From positions 1-64,000 of the forward strand of contig JABWBR010000044.1 of NCBI GenBank assembly GCA_013360405.1: 64,000 bases of DNA, given 5' to 3'. Shown here in pieces: positions 55,438 through 64,000 of this stretch. Source of the DNA: Saprospiraceae bacterium. GTDB taxonomy: Bacteria > Bacteroidota > Bacteroidia > Chitinophagales > Saprospiraceae. Both the position numbers and the translations under genes were made by a program. The stretch's first letter is position 1; every line of letters begins with the position of its first letter. The notes under the pieces are model-generated. The model was not told the origin of the DNA. It made no database searches and saw only the letters and a program-made list of their open reading frames with translations.

Positions 55438-56448
55438 TTATTTCTTATCGCCAAGCATTTGGATACAAGCCATTACCTCTTCTTCGCTTAGCTTCGTCAA
55501 CCGGGCCAACAACTCCACAGAAAGTCCTTCCGACCAGCCATTTTTGATGACTTCTCTTTTTTCCAGGGTGATGCCTTGCTCAATACCCTGCTCGATGCCC
55601 TGCTCGATGCCCTGCTCAATGCCCTGCTCAATGCCTTGCTGGAGTGCATCGTGCAGCAAAATTTCTTCCAGACCCATGGCTCCTTTAATTTTTAATACTT
55701 TAATTGCTTCTAATTCAAAGTTACTGGAAAATTGGGGGTTTTCAAAATGTTCGTAAAATCTAATGAAAGTAAGGAGGCGCCGACAAACGGTTTGAGATAA
55801 GCCGGCTTGTTCTATTCTTCTTAGGTATGCCTGTTTAATATTAAGAAGCAGCGTATCATTTTTATTAACAAATAATACCTCTTTTGCAAAACCTAGCGCT
55901 AAGGCAAAGGGATTGCCATCGGCCATCAACGCCTCTGTATTTACTTTTAATAGCTTAATGCATCGAAAGTCCAGTTTAAGTTTTGTTCCTAAAAAAGAGG
56001 TTTCATAACCGGAAGGGTTATACGCCAGATTTTTATCTGTCAAAATGACAAAAGTAGAGACGGGGCACTGGTATTTGTCAAATATCCTGTAGTAGTAGGA
56101 AAATATTCGATCTGTAAAGAACTTATCAGTATACCCCTGCACTTCTATGTGTAACAACCCCCAGGCATTTGGGTTGTTTTTCAAAAATACTTTAACGAGC
56201 TTATCGGCATTCCTGTTGCCACTTTCAGAATCGGGAACGATTTGCTGAAGTTCTTTATCCAAATATTCGAAACCCCGATCTATGTCTATCGTAGGGTATT
56301 GATCTGGAAATAATAACCGAAGCAAATCAGTAAACAGATCTTCTATTATCCCTTTCCAAAGCGAATCGCGATTTGTATGTATCACTTGGCTTTTTTCTAT
56401 ACAAATATAGCCTAAACCAATTTTCAAAACCGGGACAAATTGGGGCAT
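55438..56448 (-). CDS. Rpn-type PD-(D/E)xK nuclease / putative transposase
   Basis: This 336-aa protein is counted from ATG 56448; GTG at 56385 (VIHTNRDSLWKGIIEDLF) matches the usual family opening and may be the true start. The nuclease core has LLHIEVQGY with the E-x-Q catalytic motif, then an RIFSYYYRIFDKYQ helix. Rpn proteins are host-encoded recombination-promoting nucleases related to IS transposases and are sometimes antiphage. Near the C-terminus an EQGI tetrapeptide repeats five times, encoded by a 12-bp tandem repeat at 55575-55634. Confidence 0.86.
   Translation of the reverse strand: MPQFVPVLKIGLGYICIEKSQVIHTNRDSLWKGIIEDLFTDLLRLLFPDQYPTIDIDRGFEYLDKELQQIVPDSESGNRNADKLVKVFLKNNPNAWGLLHIEVQGYTDKFFTDRIFSYYYRIFDKYQCPVSTFVILTDKNLAYNPSGYETSFLGTKLKLDFRCIKLLKVNTEALMADGNPFALALGFAKEVLFVNKNDTLLLNIKQAYLRRIEQAGLSQTVCRRLLTFIRFYEHFENPQFSSNFELEAIKVLKIKGAMGLEEILLHDALQQGIEQGIEQGIEQGIEQGIEQGITLEKREVIKNGWSEGLSVELLARLTKLSEEEVMACIQMLGDKK
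55575..55634. repeat. 12-bp in-frame tandem repeat inside the Rpn gene
   Basis: Five near-identical 12-bp units (ATGCCCTGCTCG-like on the plus strand) encode EQGI repeats. Changes in copy number keep the frame because 12 is a multiple of 3. Confidence 0.88.
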
Positions 56449-56527
56449 TTTGGGGCACACAGGTGTTTATTATAATTTCTGAGAAAATCGTCCTATTTTT
56501 TGCCTCTGTTACATTCAAATACGAGTT

Positions 56528-59500
56528 ATGTCTATTAGAAACGCTTATCTGTCTTTGGCCCTGATTGCGGTCGCCCTTGCAGCTTGCAGTAATCGCGACG
56601 AACCCTCCCTTACGCGCACCGACCGATACGTATTATTAGTGCGGGATACGACATCAACACTCACCGCTTTTGATAGTACCCTGTTGACTGCTTTGGAAAA
56701 ACTGGCCAGTGACAGCTTTATCATATTATGCCCTTTTTCCGATTCCATGCAAATCTCGGAAGAACACCTTCCTTATTACAGTTCAGTGGTGATGCTGCAC
56801 CCGCAGGAGGATAGCCTGCGCCTGTGGCAGCGCACCGCCCTGGAGCGATATATAGAAGCGGGCAATGGGGTAGTAGCGATTGATAACCCGCAGGTAACTC
56901 CCTATCTCTGGCACTGGTACCAATTGCTCTTGCGCGATTCTTTTCCTGTTGCTGACACACTCGCAAACCCTGTCTTCGATAAACTGGCGTTTGCCGGCGG
57001 GCGCGTTGCCCGGTTTAATTATTGTTACGACCAACAACTTCCTGATACCTCTTTAGCTTCCCGCGTATACGATGCACTCCGATTTGCTATTGGCAGCAAT
57101 AGCTGTAATTATCGACAATTAACTACCCCGCCGGCGCCCGAATTCAGCCAGTTTACCCGCAAAGTGCTCGATGACGACCTCTTTGAACCCATGGAAATGG
57201 AAATCCTTCCTTTCGGCGAAGTACTTTTTCTCGAACGCAGGGGTAAAATGAAACTCTATGACCCCTCAAGAGAAAAAACAAAAGTAGTGGCCGAATTTGA
57301 TGTGTGCACCGAAGGCAACTACGAAGACGGCCTGCATGGCCTCGCCCTCGACCCCGGCTATGGCAAAAGCAACCACTATATTTACCTTTACTATTCCCCT
57401 CCTTGTGATACCCCCTACCAGTTTTTGTCGAGGTTTGTGTTTAAAAACCACCAGCTGGAGCGCGACTCCGAAATTGTGGTGCTACGGGTTAAAGTGCAAC
57501 GCGAAACCTGCTGCCATTCAGGGGGAAGCCTCGAATTCGGTCCCGATAGCCTGCTCTACCTCTCTACCGGCGATAATACGAGCTCTAAAGAATCGGATGG
57601 GTATACCCCCACAGACGAACGACCGGGACGATCACCCTACGATGCGCAAAAATCATCGGGCAATACCCACGACCTGCGTGGTAAGATTATTCGCATCAGA
57701 CCTCTGCCCAACGGTACGTATGCAATACCCCAGGGCAATTTGTTTCCCCCCGACGGCTCAAAAGGCCGCCCCGAAATTTACGCCATGGGCTGCCGAAACC
57801 CCTTCCGTATTAGTATCGACAGCAAGCACAATACCCTTTATTGGGGCGATGTAGGCCCCGACGGCGGGGAGGACGGCCGCTACGGCCCCCAAAGTTATGA
57901 CGAATTCAACCAGGCCCGCCAAGCCGGCTTTTTCGGATGGCCTTATTTTGTGGGCAATAACAAAGGTTACCCCTATCGCAATTTTGACACCGATAGCGTG
58001 GGGCTTCCGCAAAACCCGGCTCATCCTATAAACTATTCTCCCAATAATGACGGCGATAAAAATTTGCCCCCCGCACAACCCGCTATGTTTTGGTACCCCT
58101 ATTCGCGCGGAGCACAATTTCCCCTGCTAGGCGAAGGTTCCCGCAGCGCGCTGGCCGGCCCGTTTTATTATACCGACAAAATTATGCCTACCGCCACGGT
58201 GAAATTTCCTCCCTATTATGTCGGTAAGTGGTTTATTTACGAATGGGCCCGCAGTTGGATCAAGGTGGTAACCTTCGACTCGCTCCAGCGGCCTGTTCAA
58301 ATAGAACCTTTTATGCCCGATATGGAGTTGAGCAAACCTATCGATATGAAATTCGGACCCAATGGCGCTTTGTATGTGTTGGAATACGGGAATATGTATT
58401 TTATGGATAACCCCGATGCCCGGCTTGTGAAAATTGAATTTGCAAGCGGCAACAGACCACCCGAAGCACGTCTGGCAGTGACGAACCCGGCAGGCGCCGC
58501 ACCCCACACCGCCCATTTTTCTGCCGCCGCTTCTTTTGATTACGACCGCAAAGACAGTCTTTGCTATGAATGGTTTTTTACCCGTTATGATCAACCGGAA
58601 TCAATAGATAGCTTGGTTTCGTATACGTTTAAAAACCCCGGAAAATATCGCGTATTGTTGCGGGTAATAGACAATGCGGGTGAAGTTACTACCGCCGAAA
58701 CTACCATCCAGGTAGGCAATGCAGCGCCTGTGATCGCCCTGCAATCACCTATGAATAGCAGTTTTTATTTTGCTTCCGCAAATTGGCCTTATCATTTTCG
58801 CGTAAGCGATGAAGAAGATTCTCATAGCCCCGATGGCGTTTCAGCCGATCGGGCGCTGGTCAATTATACCTATATCAGCGATGCCAACCTGATGCGGGAA
58901 CTACTGACAGGGGCCGTCCAGCTTCCCGAAGGGCCTATTCAACAACTAGAGGGCGCCAGGTTGATTAAAAGCAGCGATTGCTACAGCTGTCACCACGAGG
59001 AATTATCTAATATCGGGCCGTCCTTCAAGGCGATAGCCCAAAAATACAATCCTGCCGAAGCTATCGTTTCGCAACTGGCAGCCAAAGTAATCGCAGGAGG
59101 CAACGGAGCCTGGGGCAAGGCCATGATGTCGGCCCACCCCCAACTCGACCTGGCAACTACCCGGAAAATGGTGCAATATATTCTTTCTCTTGGACAGGAA
59201 AACCGCCTGCCCCTGCAAGGCGTACTTCCGCTGCGAGACCACATCAACAGCGACACAGCTGGCATCTACGTGGTATCGGCTATGTATCGCGACAAAGGGT
59301 TTCAGGCCTACGACCCAATCTCTACCCGGCTGATTACTATTCTCAGGCCGCCCAGGCAGGAAGCAGAACACGCCAATGAGCTGTCCAAGGCATATATCCC
59401 CAAAGGCGACCAGCCAGGCGCTTTTACACAGGTTAATGCTAAAGCGGGAGCCTATATCCGGTTTGATCGTATTGATTTAAAAGGCATACGGCAACTTAGA

Positions 59501-59761
59501 CTTCGCCTCCAATATGCTAAGCCGGGCGAAATACAGATCAGGCTCGATGATCCCCAGGCCAAACCTGTCGCAACGTTGTCCCTTACGGATGAAGGCACTG
59601 TAGATTGGCAGGAGCGCCAGGTGGCGTTACCCGCCGTTTCGGGATTCCACCAGCTCTATATCTGTTTTGAAGGAGAGCAGGACTTCGAGATCCTTTCTAA
59701 CCAAACCCGGAAAGCGAAAGATATGTGGTGGGTAGACTGGATTCAGTTTGTGGCTAATTGA
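56528..59761 (+). CDS. Lipoprotein with PQQ-dehydrogenase-like propeller, PKD and cytochrome c domains
   Basis: This 1077-aa surface or periplasmic lipoprotein has a lipobox LAAC at about residue 20. An N-terminal module (about 30-190) looks like the ThuA/glutamine-amidotransferase-like fold. A glucose/sorbosone dehydrogenase-type propeller (about 220-640) has HGLALDPGYG, HSGGSLEFGPDSLLYLSTGD and LYWGDVGPDG. A PKD-type domain (about 650-735) follows. A cytochrome c with CYSCH (about 818-822) and a C-terminal carbohydrate-binding-like domain (about 955-1077) complete it. The domains suggest oxidation of a sugar with electron transfer to the fused haem. Confidence 0.88.
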   Translation: MSIRNAYLSLALIAVALAACSNRDEPSLTRTDRYVLLVRDTTSTLTAFDSTLLTALEKLASDSFIILCPFSDSMQISEEHLPYYSSVVMLHPQEDSLRLWQRTALERYIEAGNGVVAIDNPQVTPYLWHWYQLLLRDSFPVADTLANPVFDKLAFAGGRVARFNYCYDQQLPDTSLASRVYDALRFAIGSNSCNYRQLTTPPAPEFSQFTRKVLDDDLFEPMEMEILPFGEVLFLERRGKMKLYDPSREKTKVVAEFDVCTEGNYEDGLHGLALDPGYGKSNHYIYLYYSPPCDTPYQFLSRFVFKNHQLERDSEIVVLRVKVQRETCCHSGGSLEFGPDSLLYLSTGDNTSSKESDGYTPTDERPGRSPYDAQKSSGNTHDLRGKIIRIRPLPNGTYAIPQGNLFPPDGSKGRPEIYAMGCRNPFRISIDSKHNTLYWGDVGPDGGEDGRYGPQSYDEFNQARQAGFFGWPYFVGNNKGYPYRNFDTDSVGLPQNPAHPINYSPNNDGDKNLPPAQPAMFWYPYSRGAQFPLLGEGSRSALAGPFYYTDKIMPTATVKFPPYYVGKWFIYEWARSWIKVVTFDSLQRPVQIEPFMPDMELSKPIDMKFGPNGALYVLEYGNMYFMDNPDARLVKIEFASGNRPPEARLAVTNPAGAAPHTAHFSAAASFDYDRKDSLCYEWFFTRYDQPESIDSLVSYTFKNPGKYRVLLRVIDNAGEVTTAETTIQVGNAAPVIALQSPMNSSFYFASANWPYHFRVSDEEDSHSPDGVSADRALVNYTYISDANLMRELLTGAVQLPEGPIQQLEGARLIKSSDCYSCHHEELSNIGPSFKAIAQKYNPAEAIVSQLAAKVIAGGNGAWGKAMMSAHPQLDLATTRKMVQYILSLGQENRLPLQGVLPLRDHINSDTAGIYVVSAMYRDKGFQAYDPISTRLITILRPPRQEAEHANELSKAYIPKGDQPGAFTQVNAKAGAYIRFDRIDLKGIRQLRLRLQYAKPGEIQIRLDDPQAKPVATLSLTDEGTVDWQERQVALPAVSGFHQLYICFEGEQDFEILSNQTRKAKDMWWVDWIQFVAN

Positions 59762-59764
59762 TCG

Positions 59765-61618
59765 CTACTGCTGCCCTTGAAGCGGAGTTTTGGGCTCGAA
59801 TAGCATGTCGAGGTTGAGCGGGCGCCCGGTGGTGACCCAACGAAAACCTTTGATCTTCAGCGCTTCGTGGTCGGCTTCGCGCATGGGCTTAAAACTTCCC
59901 TGAGGTTGGGTATAAAACTTGATCTGATTGACCTGGTTATTGCCGAAATACAAGATCATCTCGCTGCATGCCGTCTTATTTACGCCTATATAGGCGCCTT
60001 GTTCATCCCGGGCGTAGTATACCGACTCGGCATTTCCAACTACCAGCATCGTGCGCAATTCGCTGCTATCAAACCGGGCGGTGATATCCTTGCCTTTTAT
60101 TTGGTTGTAAAATAATTCGTCGGGCGAATTGATGATAAAGGAGTTGTTGAGCAGATAGATTGCATCCAACTGTTTGTCGGCCAACTGCATGTGAATGGTG
60201 TCGGCAGTAAATTGGGTGGTATCCGACCACACAATAGGGTTGTGAAATAACCTGAAAATGGAATCTACCGTACTATAAGCCAGCGAATCGCACAAAGCCT
60301 GCAGGTTGCTTTTAAAAATGCGCACATCCCGGTAGGCTTGTAAGAGGCGTGTACTGTCGGATGCCAGTGTATCGGTTTTGCTCGAAACCAGGGTATCGGC
60401 AGTCATAAAAAGCGAATCTCCATCGATCAGCGTGATGAGCAAGGGGCGATTATTGCGACCTCCGACAGCTTTCAGATAGCCGGTTTCGCGGTTGTATTCG
60501 GCCAGTTCGCACGCCACGGTTAGTTGCGCAGAAGTATCTTGCCATATTACGTTGCCTTTGGCGATGCCCAGTCCGTTGTCGCTACTGTAGTCCAGCTCAT
60601 CGGCATCGAGTAGTTGAGGCGGGTCGCTTACACGCGAACGCCCTTTGGTGGCATACCGCTTTTTCTTTACGTCGTAGTTAATTTCTTCTGCCGATATCGT
60701 GCGCAGGGAATCCTGGAAAAAGGCGGCGCCTTTTAGCAAGTAGGTATCTTTATTGGCGTCGTAGCGGATAATATCGGCCTGGGCGGTTCGCCTGTCAGCT
60801 TCCACAAAGCGGGCATTGCCTTCGAGGGTGTATATACTTTGCCGGCCTTCGTAGCGTATACTATCGGCCCTGGCCTTTTGTTCTCCCTTCACGTATTGGG
60901 CGTTGTCGGTAAAAAGAGCCAGGTTATTTTCGGTATCGTAAAAACCGCCTTCACAATAAATGCGGCTGCTATCGCTGGTCACCAATGTCGGCCCCAGAAA
61001 ATACACGGTTTTATTTTCGGTATTAAATTTCAGGGTGTCTGACCGCAAACTAAACCGGGGGTCGACTACTACTACGCTGTCTTTAAAATATACCTCTTTG
61101 GTATTGACATAATAATACCCCCTATTGCTGGTAAGTTGCGTTTCGCCCAAAGTCAATACAGCTTTGGTATTGTAAGTAGCTGTGCGGGTATTCAGGTCGT
61201 AAATCAGGTGGTCGGTAAACAATTTTTGCCGGCCGTTGACGAGGATCACCTCCCCGAATAATTCGGCTATACGCGAACTGCCGTCATAACGCAGCGAATC
61301 GGAAAAAACACTCACCGAATCGCCGTGCTGGATAAGCACTTCCCCTTGTGCCACTACGCGAATATTATCTTCTATAGTTGCTGAATCACAACTCATATAC
61401 ACGCTATCTTGGCTAAGGGCTACATTGCCGTTGAGCTTCTGGATGATCTTTTTATTTTGCTGGATATATTGAAAAAGGTCGGCATGATCTACATTTACCG
61501 GTTGCTTTTTGGTGGTATCGCGGGGAGTTGTGGTTTGTGCGCCGGCAAGCAAAGGCAAGCACAGTAAGAGGAGAATCGTACCGAAACAAAAAGTAGAAAA
61601 CAATAAGCGCTTGTGCAT
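59765..61618 (-). CDS. OstA/LptA-like protein
   Basis: This 617-aa exported protein has a signal peptide at 1-27 (ending LAGAQ). Long tracts of short beta repeats follow (for example DSVYMSCDSATIEDNIRVVAQGEVLI, then YRYDGSSRIAEL-like units), typical of the OstA/LptA jellyroll slide that carries lipopolysaccharide across the periplasm. It is much longer than E. coli LptA, as is usual for the OstA-like proteins of Bacteroidota. The conserved N-terminal part is followed by a larger variable part. The 3' end abuts the convergent PQQ-like gene by 3 bp. Confidence 0.86.
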   Translation of the reverse strand: MHKRLLFSTFCFGTILLLLCLPLLAGAQTTTPRDTTKKQPVNVDHADLFQYIQQNKKIIQKLNGNVALSQDSVYMSCDSATIEDNIRVVAQGEVLIQHGDSVSVFSDSLRYDGSSRIAELFGEVILVNGRQKLFTDHLIYDLNTRTATYNTKAVLTLGETQLTSNRGYYYVNTKEVYFKDSVVVVDPRFSLRSDTLKFNTENKTVYFLGPTLVTSDSSRIYCEGGFYDTENNLALFTDNAQYVKGEQKARADSIRYEGRQSIYTLEGNARFVEADRRTAQADIIRYDANKDTYLLKGAAFFQDSLRTISAEEINYDVKKKRYATKGRSRVSDPPQLLDADELDYSSDNGLGIAKGNVIWQDTSAQLTVACELAEYNRETGYLKAVGGRNNRPLLITLIDGDSLFMTADTLVSSKTDTLASDSTRLLQAYRDVRIFKSNLQALCDSLAYSTVDSIFRLFHNPIVWSDTTQFTADTIHMQLADKQLDAIYLLNNSFIINSPDELFYNQIKGKDITARFDSSELRTMLVVGNAESVYYARDEQGAYIGVNKTACSEMILYFGNNQVNQIKFYTQPQGSFKPMREADHEALKIKGFRWVTTGRPLNLDMLFEPKTPLQGQQ

Positions 61619-61771
61619 ATAAAATTACATTGTTCGCGTATTTACAACGCGACGCCGATGGGAATGTTGGTTATAAAAGCAAGCCTTAACCCTGCATTAA
61701 CCTTTCGGCAGGTTGTTTTTCAAGGCGAATATACGGACTTTAAATTTTGCCTCTTTTTGTATCCAGAGTAG

Positions 61772-61779
61772 TAATTTTG
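61772..61779 (+). promoter_or_regulatory. -7 promoter element of the DUF4293 gene
   Basis: TAATTTTG matches TAnnTTTG, 21 bp before the ATG at 61801. Confidence 0.5.
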
Positions 61780-61800
61780 GGTTTTCAAAAATAAATTTCC

Positions 61801-62232
61801 ATGATACAACGCATTCAAACCTTATTTTTATTGCTAGGCGCAGCGGCCTCATTCACTACCCTGGCCTTGCCGTTTGCCACCACAGGGCAGGCCATTGCCG
61901 GATCGGCTATATTTGGCGACCAGATATTTGACGTAAACGATCACATCGCCCTTTTGGTCATTTTTGCAGTGGGCGGAGCATTAGCTGTAGCGGCGATCTT
62001 TTTGTTCAAAAAGCGGCAGGTACAACTTGTACTTTCTTTACTGGCCGCTTTGGTCAATGCGGGAGGTGGTATTTTGGCAGGGGCTATGTATTCGCAGGAC
62101 GGCCATCAGTCAGAAGCCACACTGGGCGTGGGTATTGCCCTGCCCTTGATTGCGCTGGCCATGCACATGATAGCGCGCAAGTTTATCCGCAAAGATGAGC
62201 AATTGGTGAAGTCGATGGACCGGCTGCGATAA
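61801..62232 (+). CDS. DUF4293 family membrane protein
   Basis: This 143-aa protein has four transmembrane helices (about 5-28, 48-68, 76-97, 105-125). The opening MIQRIQTLFLLLGA and the charged C-terminal tail (RKFIRKDEQLVKSMDRLR) are diagnostic for DUF4293, a small family of Bacteroidota with unknown function. It is a single gene with its own promoter and a bidirectional terminator downstream. Confidence 0.88.
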   Translation: MIQRIQTLFLLLGAAASFTTLALPFATTGQAIAGSAIFGDQIFDVNDHIALLVIFAVGGALAVAAIFLFKKRQVQLVLSLLAALVNAGGGILAGAMYSQDGHQSEATLGVGIALPLIALAMHMIARKFIRKDEQLVKSMDRLR

Positions 62233-62235
62233 AAA

Positions 62236-62289
62236 AAATCGGGTGTCTGATAAGCCGGCCCCAAAACCTGGCAAACAGACACCCGATTT
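62236..62289. terminator. Bidirectional terminator, DUF4293 / ExbD cluster
   Basis: AAATCGGGTGTCTG and CAGACACCCGATTT form a 14-bp perfect stem. On the minus strand it is followed by a T-run, serving the ExbD operon; on the plus strand by TTTAAGG. It lies between two convergent stop codons. Confidence 0.88.
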
Positions 62290-62307
62290 AAGGTCTTTGT
62301 AGCAGTA

Positions 62308-62787
62308 TTAAAACCTTTCGGAATCGACCTTCTTTTTGGCGGAGTAATTCACCTTAAGCTGGCCGGATTTCCGGAGTTGCGTTTTAGTGTCTTGCACAAT
62401 ACCCATCGTCACATCGCCGTCTACGCGCAAAGAAGACGTAATACGGGGGCGTTTTGATTCGGGTACTTTTACGCGGTGCTTTTCGAGAAACAAGGGAATC
62501 TCGTTGAGCTCTGCAAATTTGTCGCCCAATTGCAGGCGGGGTTTGGTACCGTAAAGCGCCTGAAACTTCTGGATCGGGCGGCCTATGTATAGGTAATTCA
62601 CCAGCGATTTTTCCTCCAGCTTGGTTAATTCAGTCACGTAGGGCGTAAATACCCTTACCTTAAGTTCGGCAGTACGCATAACCGTTACCACCATAAAGAA
62701 AAACAGCAGGATGAAGATAATATCAGGCAATGATGCCGTGGAAATAGAAGGCGACGTACCCGATCTTTTCTTTGAAAACTTGGACAT
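62308..62787 (-). CDS. ExbD/TolR family protein (last gene of cluster)
   Basis: This 159-aa biopolymer-transport protein has one N-terminal transmembrane helix (about 20-40, IIFILLFFFMVVTVM). The conserved Asp for proton translocation is in TASLPDIIFILLFFF (Asp23). A periplasmic domain follows. It starts 26 bp after the first ExbD gene stop. With ExbB and the other ExbD it forms the motor that energises TonB-dependent transport at the outer membrane. Confidence 0.9.
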   Translation of the reverse strand: MSKFSKKRSGTSPSISTASLPDIIFILLFFFMVVTVMRTAELKVRVFTPYVTELTKLEEKSLVNYLYIGRPIQKFQALYGTKPRLQLGDKFAELNEIPLFLEKHRVKVPESKRPRITSSLRVDGDVTMGIVQDTKTQLRKSGQLKVNYSAKKKVDSERF

Positions 62788-62813
62788 AATGCGTTGAGTT
62801 TTCGGTATGATGG

Positions 62814-63374
62814 TTATTTTTCTTCGCCGAAGCTGGTAGGTTCAGCTTCAGAAAGTACCAGCGGAATTTCATCCTGGATAGACTTGCGGACTGCGAAAGG
62901 CAATTCGTCGCTGTAGTCTTTACCGTACTTTCTTTGGCACAACTCATTCCAGAGTTCGTTGTACGCTCCCTTCAGTTCGTTGTAAACTTCCAGGTACGTT
63001 CTGTAGTTCGTTCCCCGGTCGTTTTTCAGCGAGATGATAGCTCGGGTTGGCTTTTCAGCCAAATCGGGACGCCCGCTAGGGTTCATGATGAACTCCTTGG
63101 CGTTATCGCGTAAGTCGTTGATATCCATAGGTTGGTTGCGCACCAGCAATTGGTTCTGGGCGTTTACCAACACGGAGTAGACGTTGCGCGACTTGAGCTT
63201 CAACTCTTCTGCTTCTTCCTCCGACCAGGGTGGAAGTTTCACTGTAATCCCCTTGTCCTCGGCAACCGTAGTGGTTACGAGGAAGAAGATCAGTAGAAGA
63301 AATGCAATGTCGGCCATAGAGCTGGCATTGATTTCGTTCTTCATCAGGTCGCGAGCCTTGGATGCTTTTGCCAT
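62814..63374 (-). CDS. ExbD/TolR family protein (first ExbD of cluster)
   Basis: This 186-aa protein is counted from ATG 63374 (MAKASKARDLMKNEINASSM). The longer start at 63416 would overlap the preceding gene by 35 bp. The helix with the proton-carrying Asp is ASSMADIAFLLLIFFLVTTT (Asp at about 22). The periplasmic part is longer than in the second ExbD. Bacteroidota often carry two such ExbD genes in tandem. Confidence 0.92.
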   Translation of the reverse strand: MAKASKARDLMKNEINASSMADIAFLLLIFFLVTTTVAEDKGITVKLPPWSEEEAEELKLKSRNVYSVLVNAQNQLLVRNQPMDINDLRDNAKEFIMNPSGRPDLAEKPTRAIISLKNDRGTNYRTYLEVYNELKGAYNELWNELCQRKYGKDYSDELPFAVRKSIQDEIPLVLSEAEPTSFGEEK

Positions 63375-63381
63375 CGCTCTG

Positions 63382-63852
63382 TTATTTAAAGAAGTTTCTG
63401 ATTTCGCCGTAGACAAACGCTACTAAAGTAGTGAGAGCTACGACAACCATAGTTGTCAAGCCGGCGCCGATCATTTTTTGCGTAGAGTCTGAGACGTTCA
63501 TTTTATCGGCGGCGGCAGCCACAATTGCGTGAGAGTCCGGTTTTGAAGTAGCATAAGCTACAATAAAAAGAACGACCAACGCAAGAACTCCCAACAAACC
63601 TCTGATAGAAGTTTTGAAATTAGAAGCTATTTGCATAATGCCGAAACCCGCGGATGCTATCACCGCAACCAGGAATAAGAAGAATGAACCGATAAGACCT
63701 ATGTCAAATATACCGGTATTCATCTGTTCTTCCTCCGGCATAGCCTGCAATGCAGAATAACCGGACAGCCAGGAGATTGCAAACAGGACAACCAAGAACG
63801 CACCGGTGCCAAAGGCTATCAACTGCCCGTTTTTTGACAGATATTTATACAT
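63382..63852 (-). CDS. Membrane protein of the ExbB/ExbD cluster, unknown function
   Basis: This 156-aa protein has four hydrophobic helices (about 10-28, 49-72, 84-103, 126-148). It sits between the ExbB-like and first ExbD genes, on the same strand, with 7-14-bp gaps. Small proteins of this kind occur in that position in other Bacteroidota, but I know no function. Proximity suggests a part of, or assembly factor for, the energy-transducing motor. Confidence 0.8.
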   Translation of the reverse strand: MYKYLSKNGQLIAFGTGAFLVVLFAISWLSGYSALQAMPEEEQMNTGIFDIGLIGSFFLFLVAVIASAGFGIMQIASNFKTSIRGLLGVLALVVLFIVAYATSKPDSHAIVAAAADKMNVSDSTQKMIGAGLTTMVVVALTTLVAFVYGEIRNFFK

Positions 63853-63866
63853 GGTGGATCGTTATC

Positions 63867-64000
63867 TTATTTTTTAAAAATATTGTTTTGAGCCAGGATA
63901 TCGACTACTGAGATAGAAGCGTCTTCCATCTTGTTGACGATGCTATCGATCTTGCTCACGATGTAGTTGTAGAACAACTGCAGGATGATAGCTACGATAA
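63867..64000 (-). CDS. ExbB/TolQ/MotA proton-channel protein, C-terminal end
   Basis: Only the last 44 codons lie in the window: a hydrophobic helix (IVAIILQLFYNYIVSKIDSI), then VNKMEDASISVVDIL and a stop at 63867-63869. This fits the C-terminus of a MotA/TolQ/ExbB family protein. It is the upstream gene of the cluster; its start is outside the window. Confidence 0.85.
   Translation of the reverse strand, partial: IVAIILQLFYNYIVSKIDSIVNKMEDASISVVDILAQNNIFKK

Overview
The window looks like a chromosomal contig from a member of the Bacteroidota, probably a Saprospiraceae-like lineage (inferred from gene content; no rRNA or other phylogenetic marker was analysed). Support comes from type IX secretion and gliding parts (PorP/SprF, a PorE-like OmpA protein, a Wzi/RemB-like outer-membrane protein, a type B C-terminal sorting domain), GLPGLI, DUF4293, GDYXXLXY/DUF2157 and OstA-like families, two Skp/OmpH genes, and promoters of the TAnnTTTG type instead of TATAAT. 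Codon use is moderately GC-rich in the core genes and clearly AT-richer in the 7-15 kb defence region.

Layout. 1-0.8 kb: the 5' part of an IS4-type transposase with an in-frame stop. 0.9-2.2 kb: an alpha/beta hydrolase wrapped in short tandem repeats, then seven copies of a 57-bp repeat. 2.2-6.8 kb: a periplasmic serine hydrolase, a GDYXXLXY/DUF2157 pair and a small membrane protein. 6.9-18.1 kb: an all-minus-strand defence island. It holds an operon hsdM-hsdS-(AAA ATPase)-(HNH nuclease)-hsdR, in which a Septu-like PtuA/PtuB pair sits inside a type I restriction-modification operon with overlapping or touching reading frames. An unknown 156-aa gene and a membrane-anchored NACHT NTPase follow. 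18.5-24.2 kb: a two-component system divergent from a GLPGLI protein, a T9SS-sorted fibronectin-type protein and a lipoprotein. 24.3-37.3 kb: secA, an AspT-like transporter, an AI-2E-family permease, lepA, then a PorP/SprF and PorE-like pair. 37.3-41.2 kb: pnuC, a glycosyltransferase and an iron-sulphur assembly cluster (iscA-like, iscU, and an iscS split into two frames). 41.3-50.3 kb: a truncated methylmalonyl-CoA mutase small subunit, two ompH genes, murI, trmB, dapD, an ABC ATPase and two unknown genes. 50.4-61.6 kb: a lipid kinase, a RemB-like protein, an amidase, a flavoprotein, an Rpn-type nuclease, a large PQQ-dehydrogenase/cytochrome lipoprotein and an OstA-like protein. 61.8-64 kb: DUF4293 and a TonB-energising ExbB/ExbD cluster running off the right end.

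The most notable system is the composite defence operon. The ATPase/HNH pair is translationally coupled to the restriction genes, and the upstream regions of hsdM and of the NACHT gene share a colinear sequence of about 75 bp, which suggests common control. A second theme is non-coding repeats: tandem arrays of 7-9 bp units lie against stop codons of several genes, and one coincides with the truncated end of the mutase subunit. No tRNA, rRNA or CRISPR array was seen.
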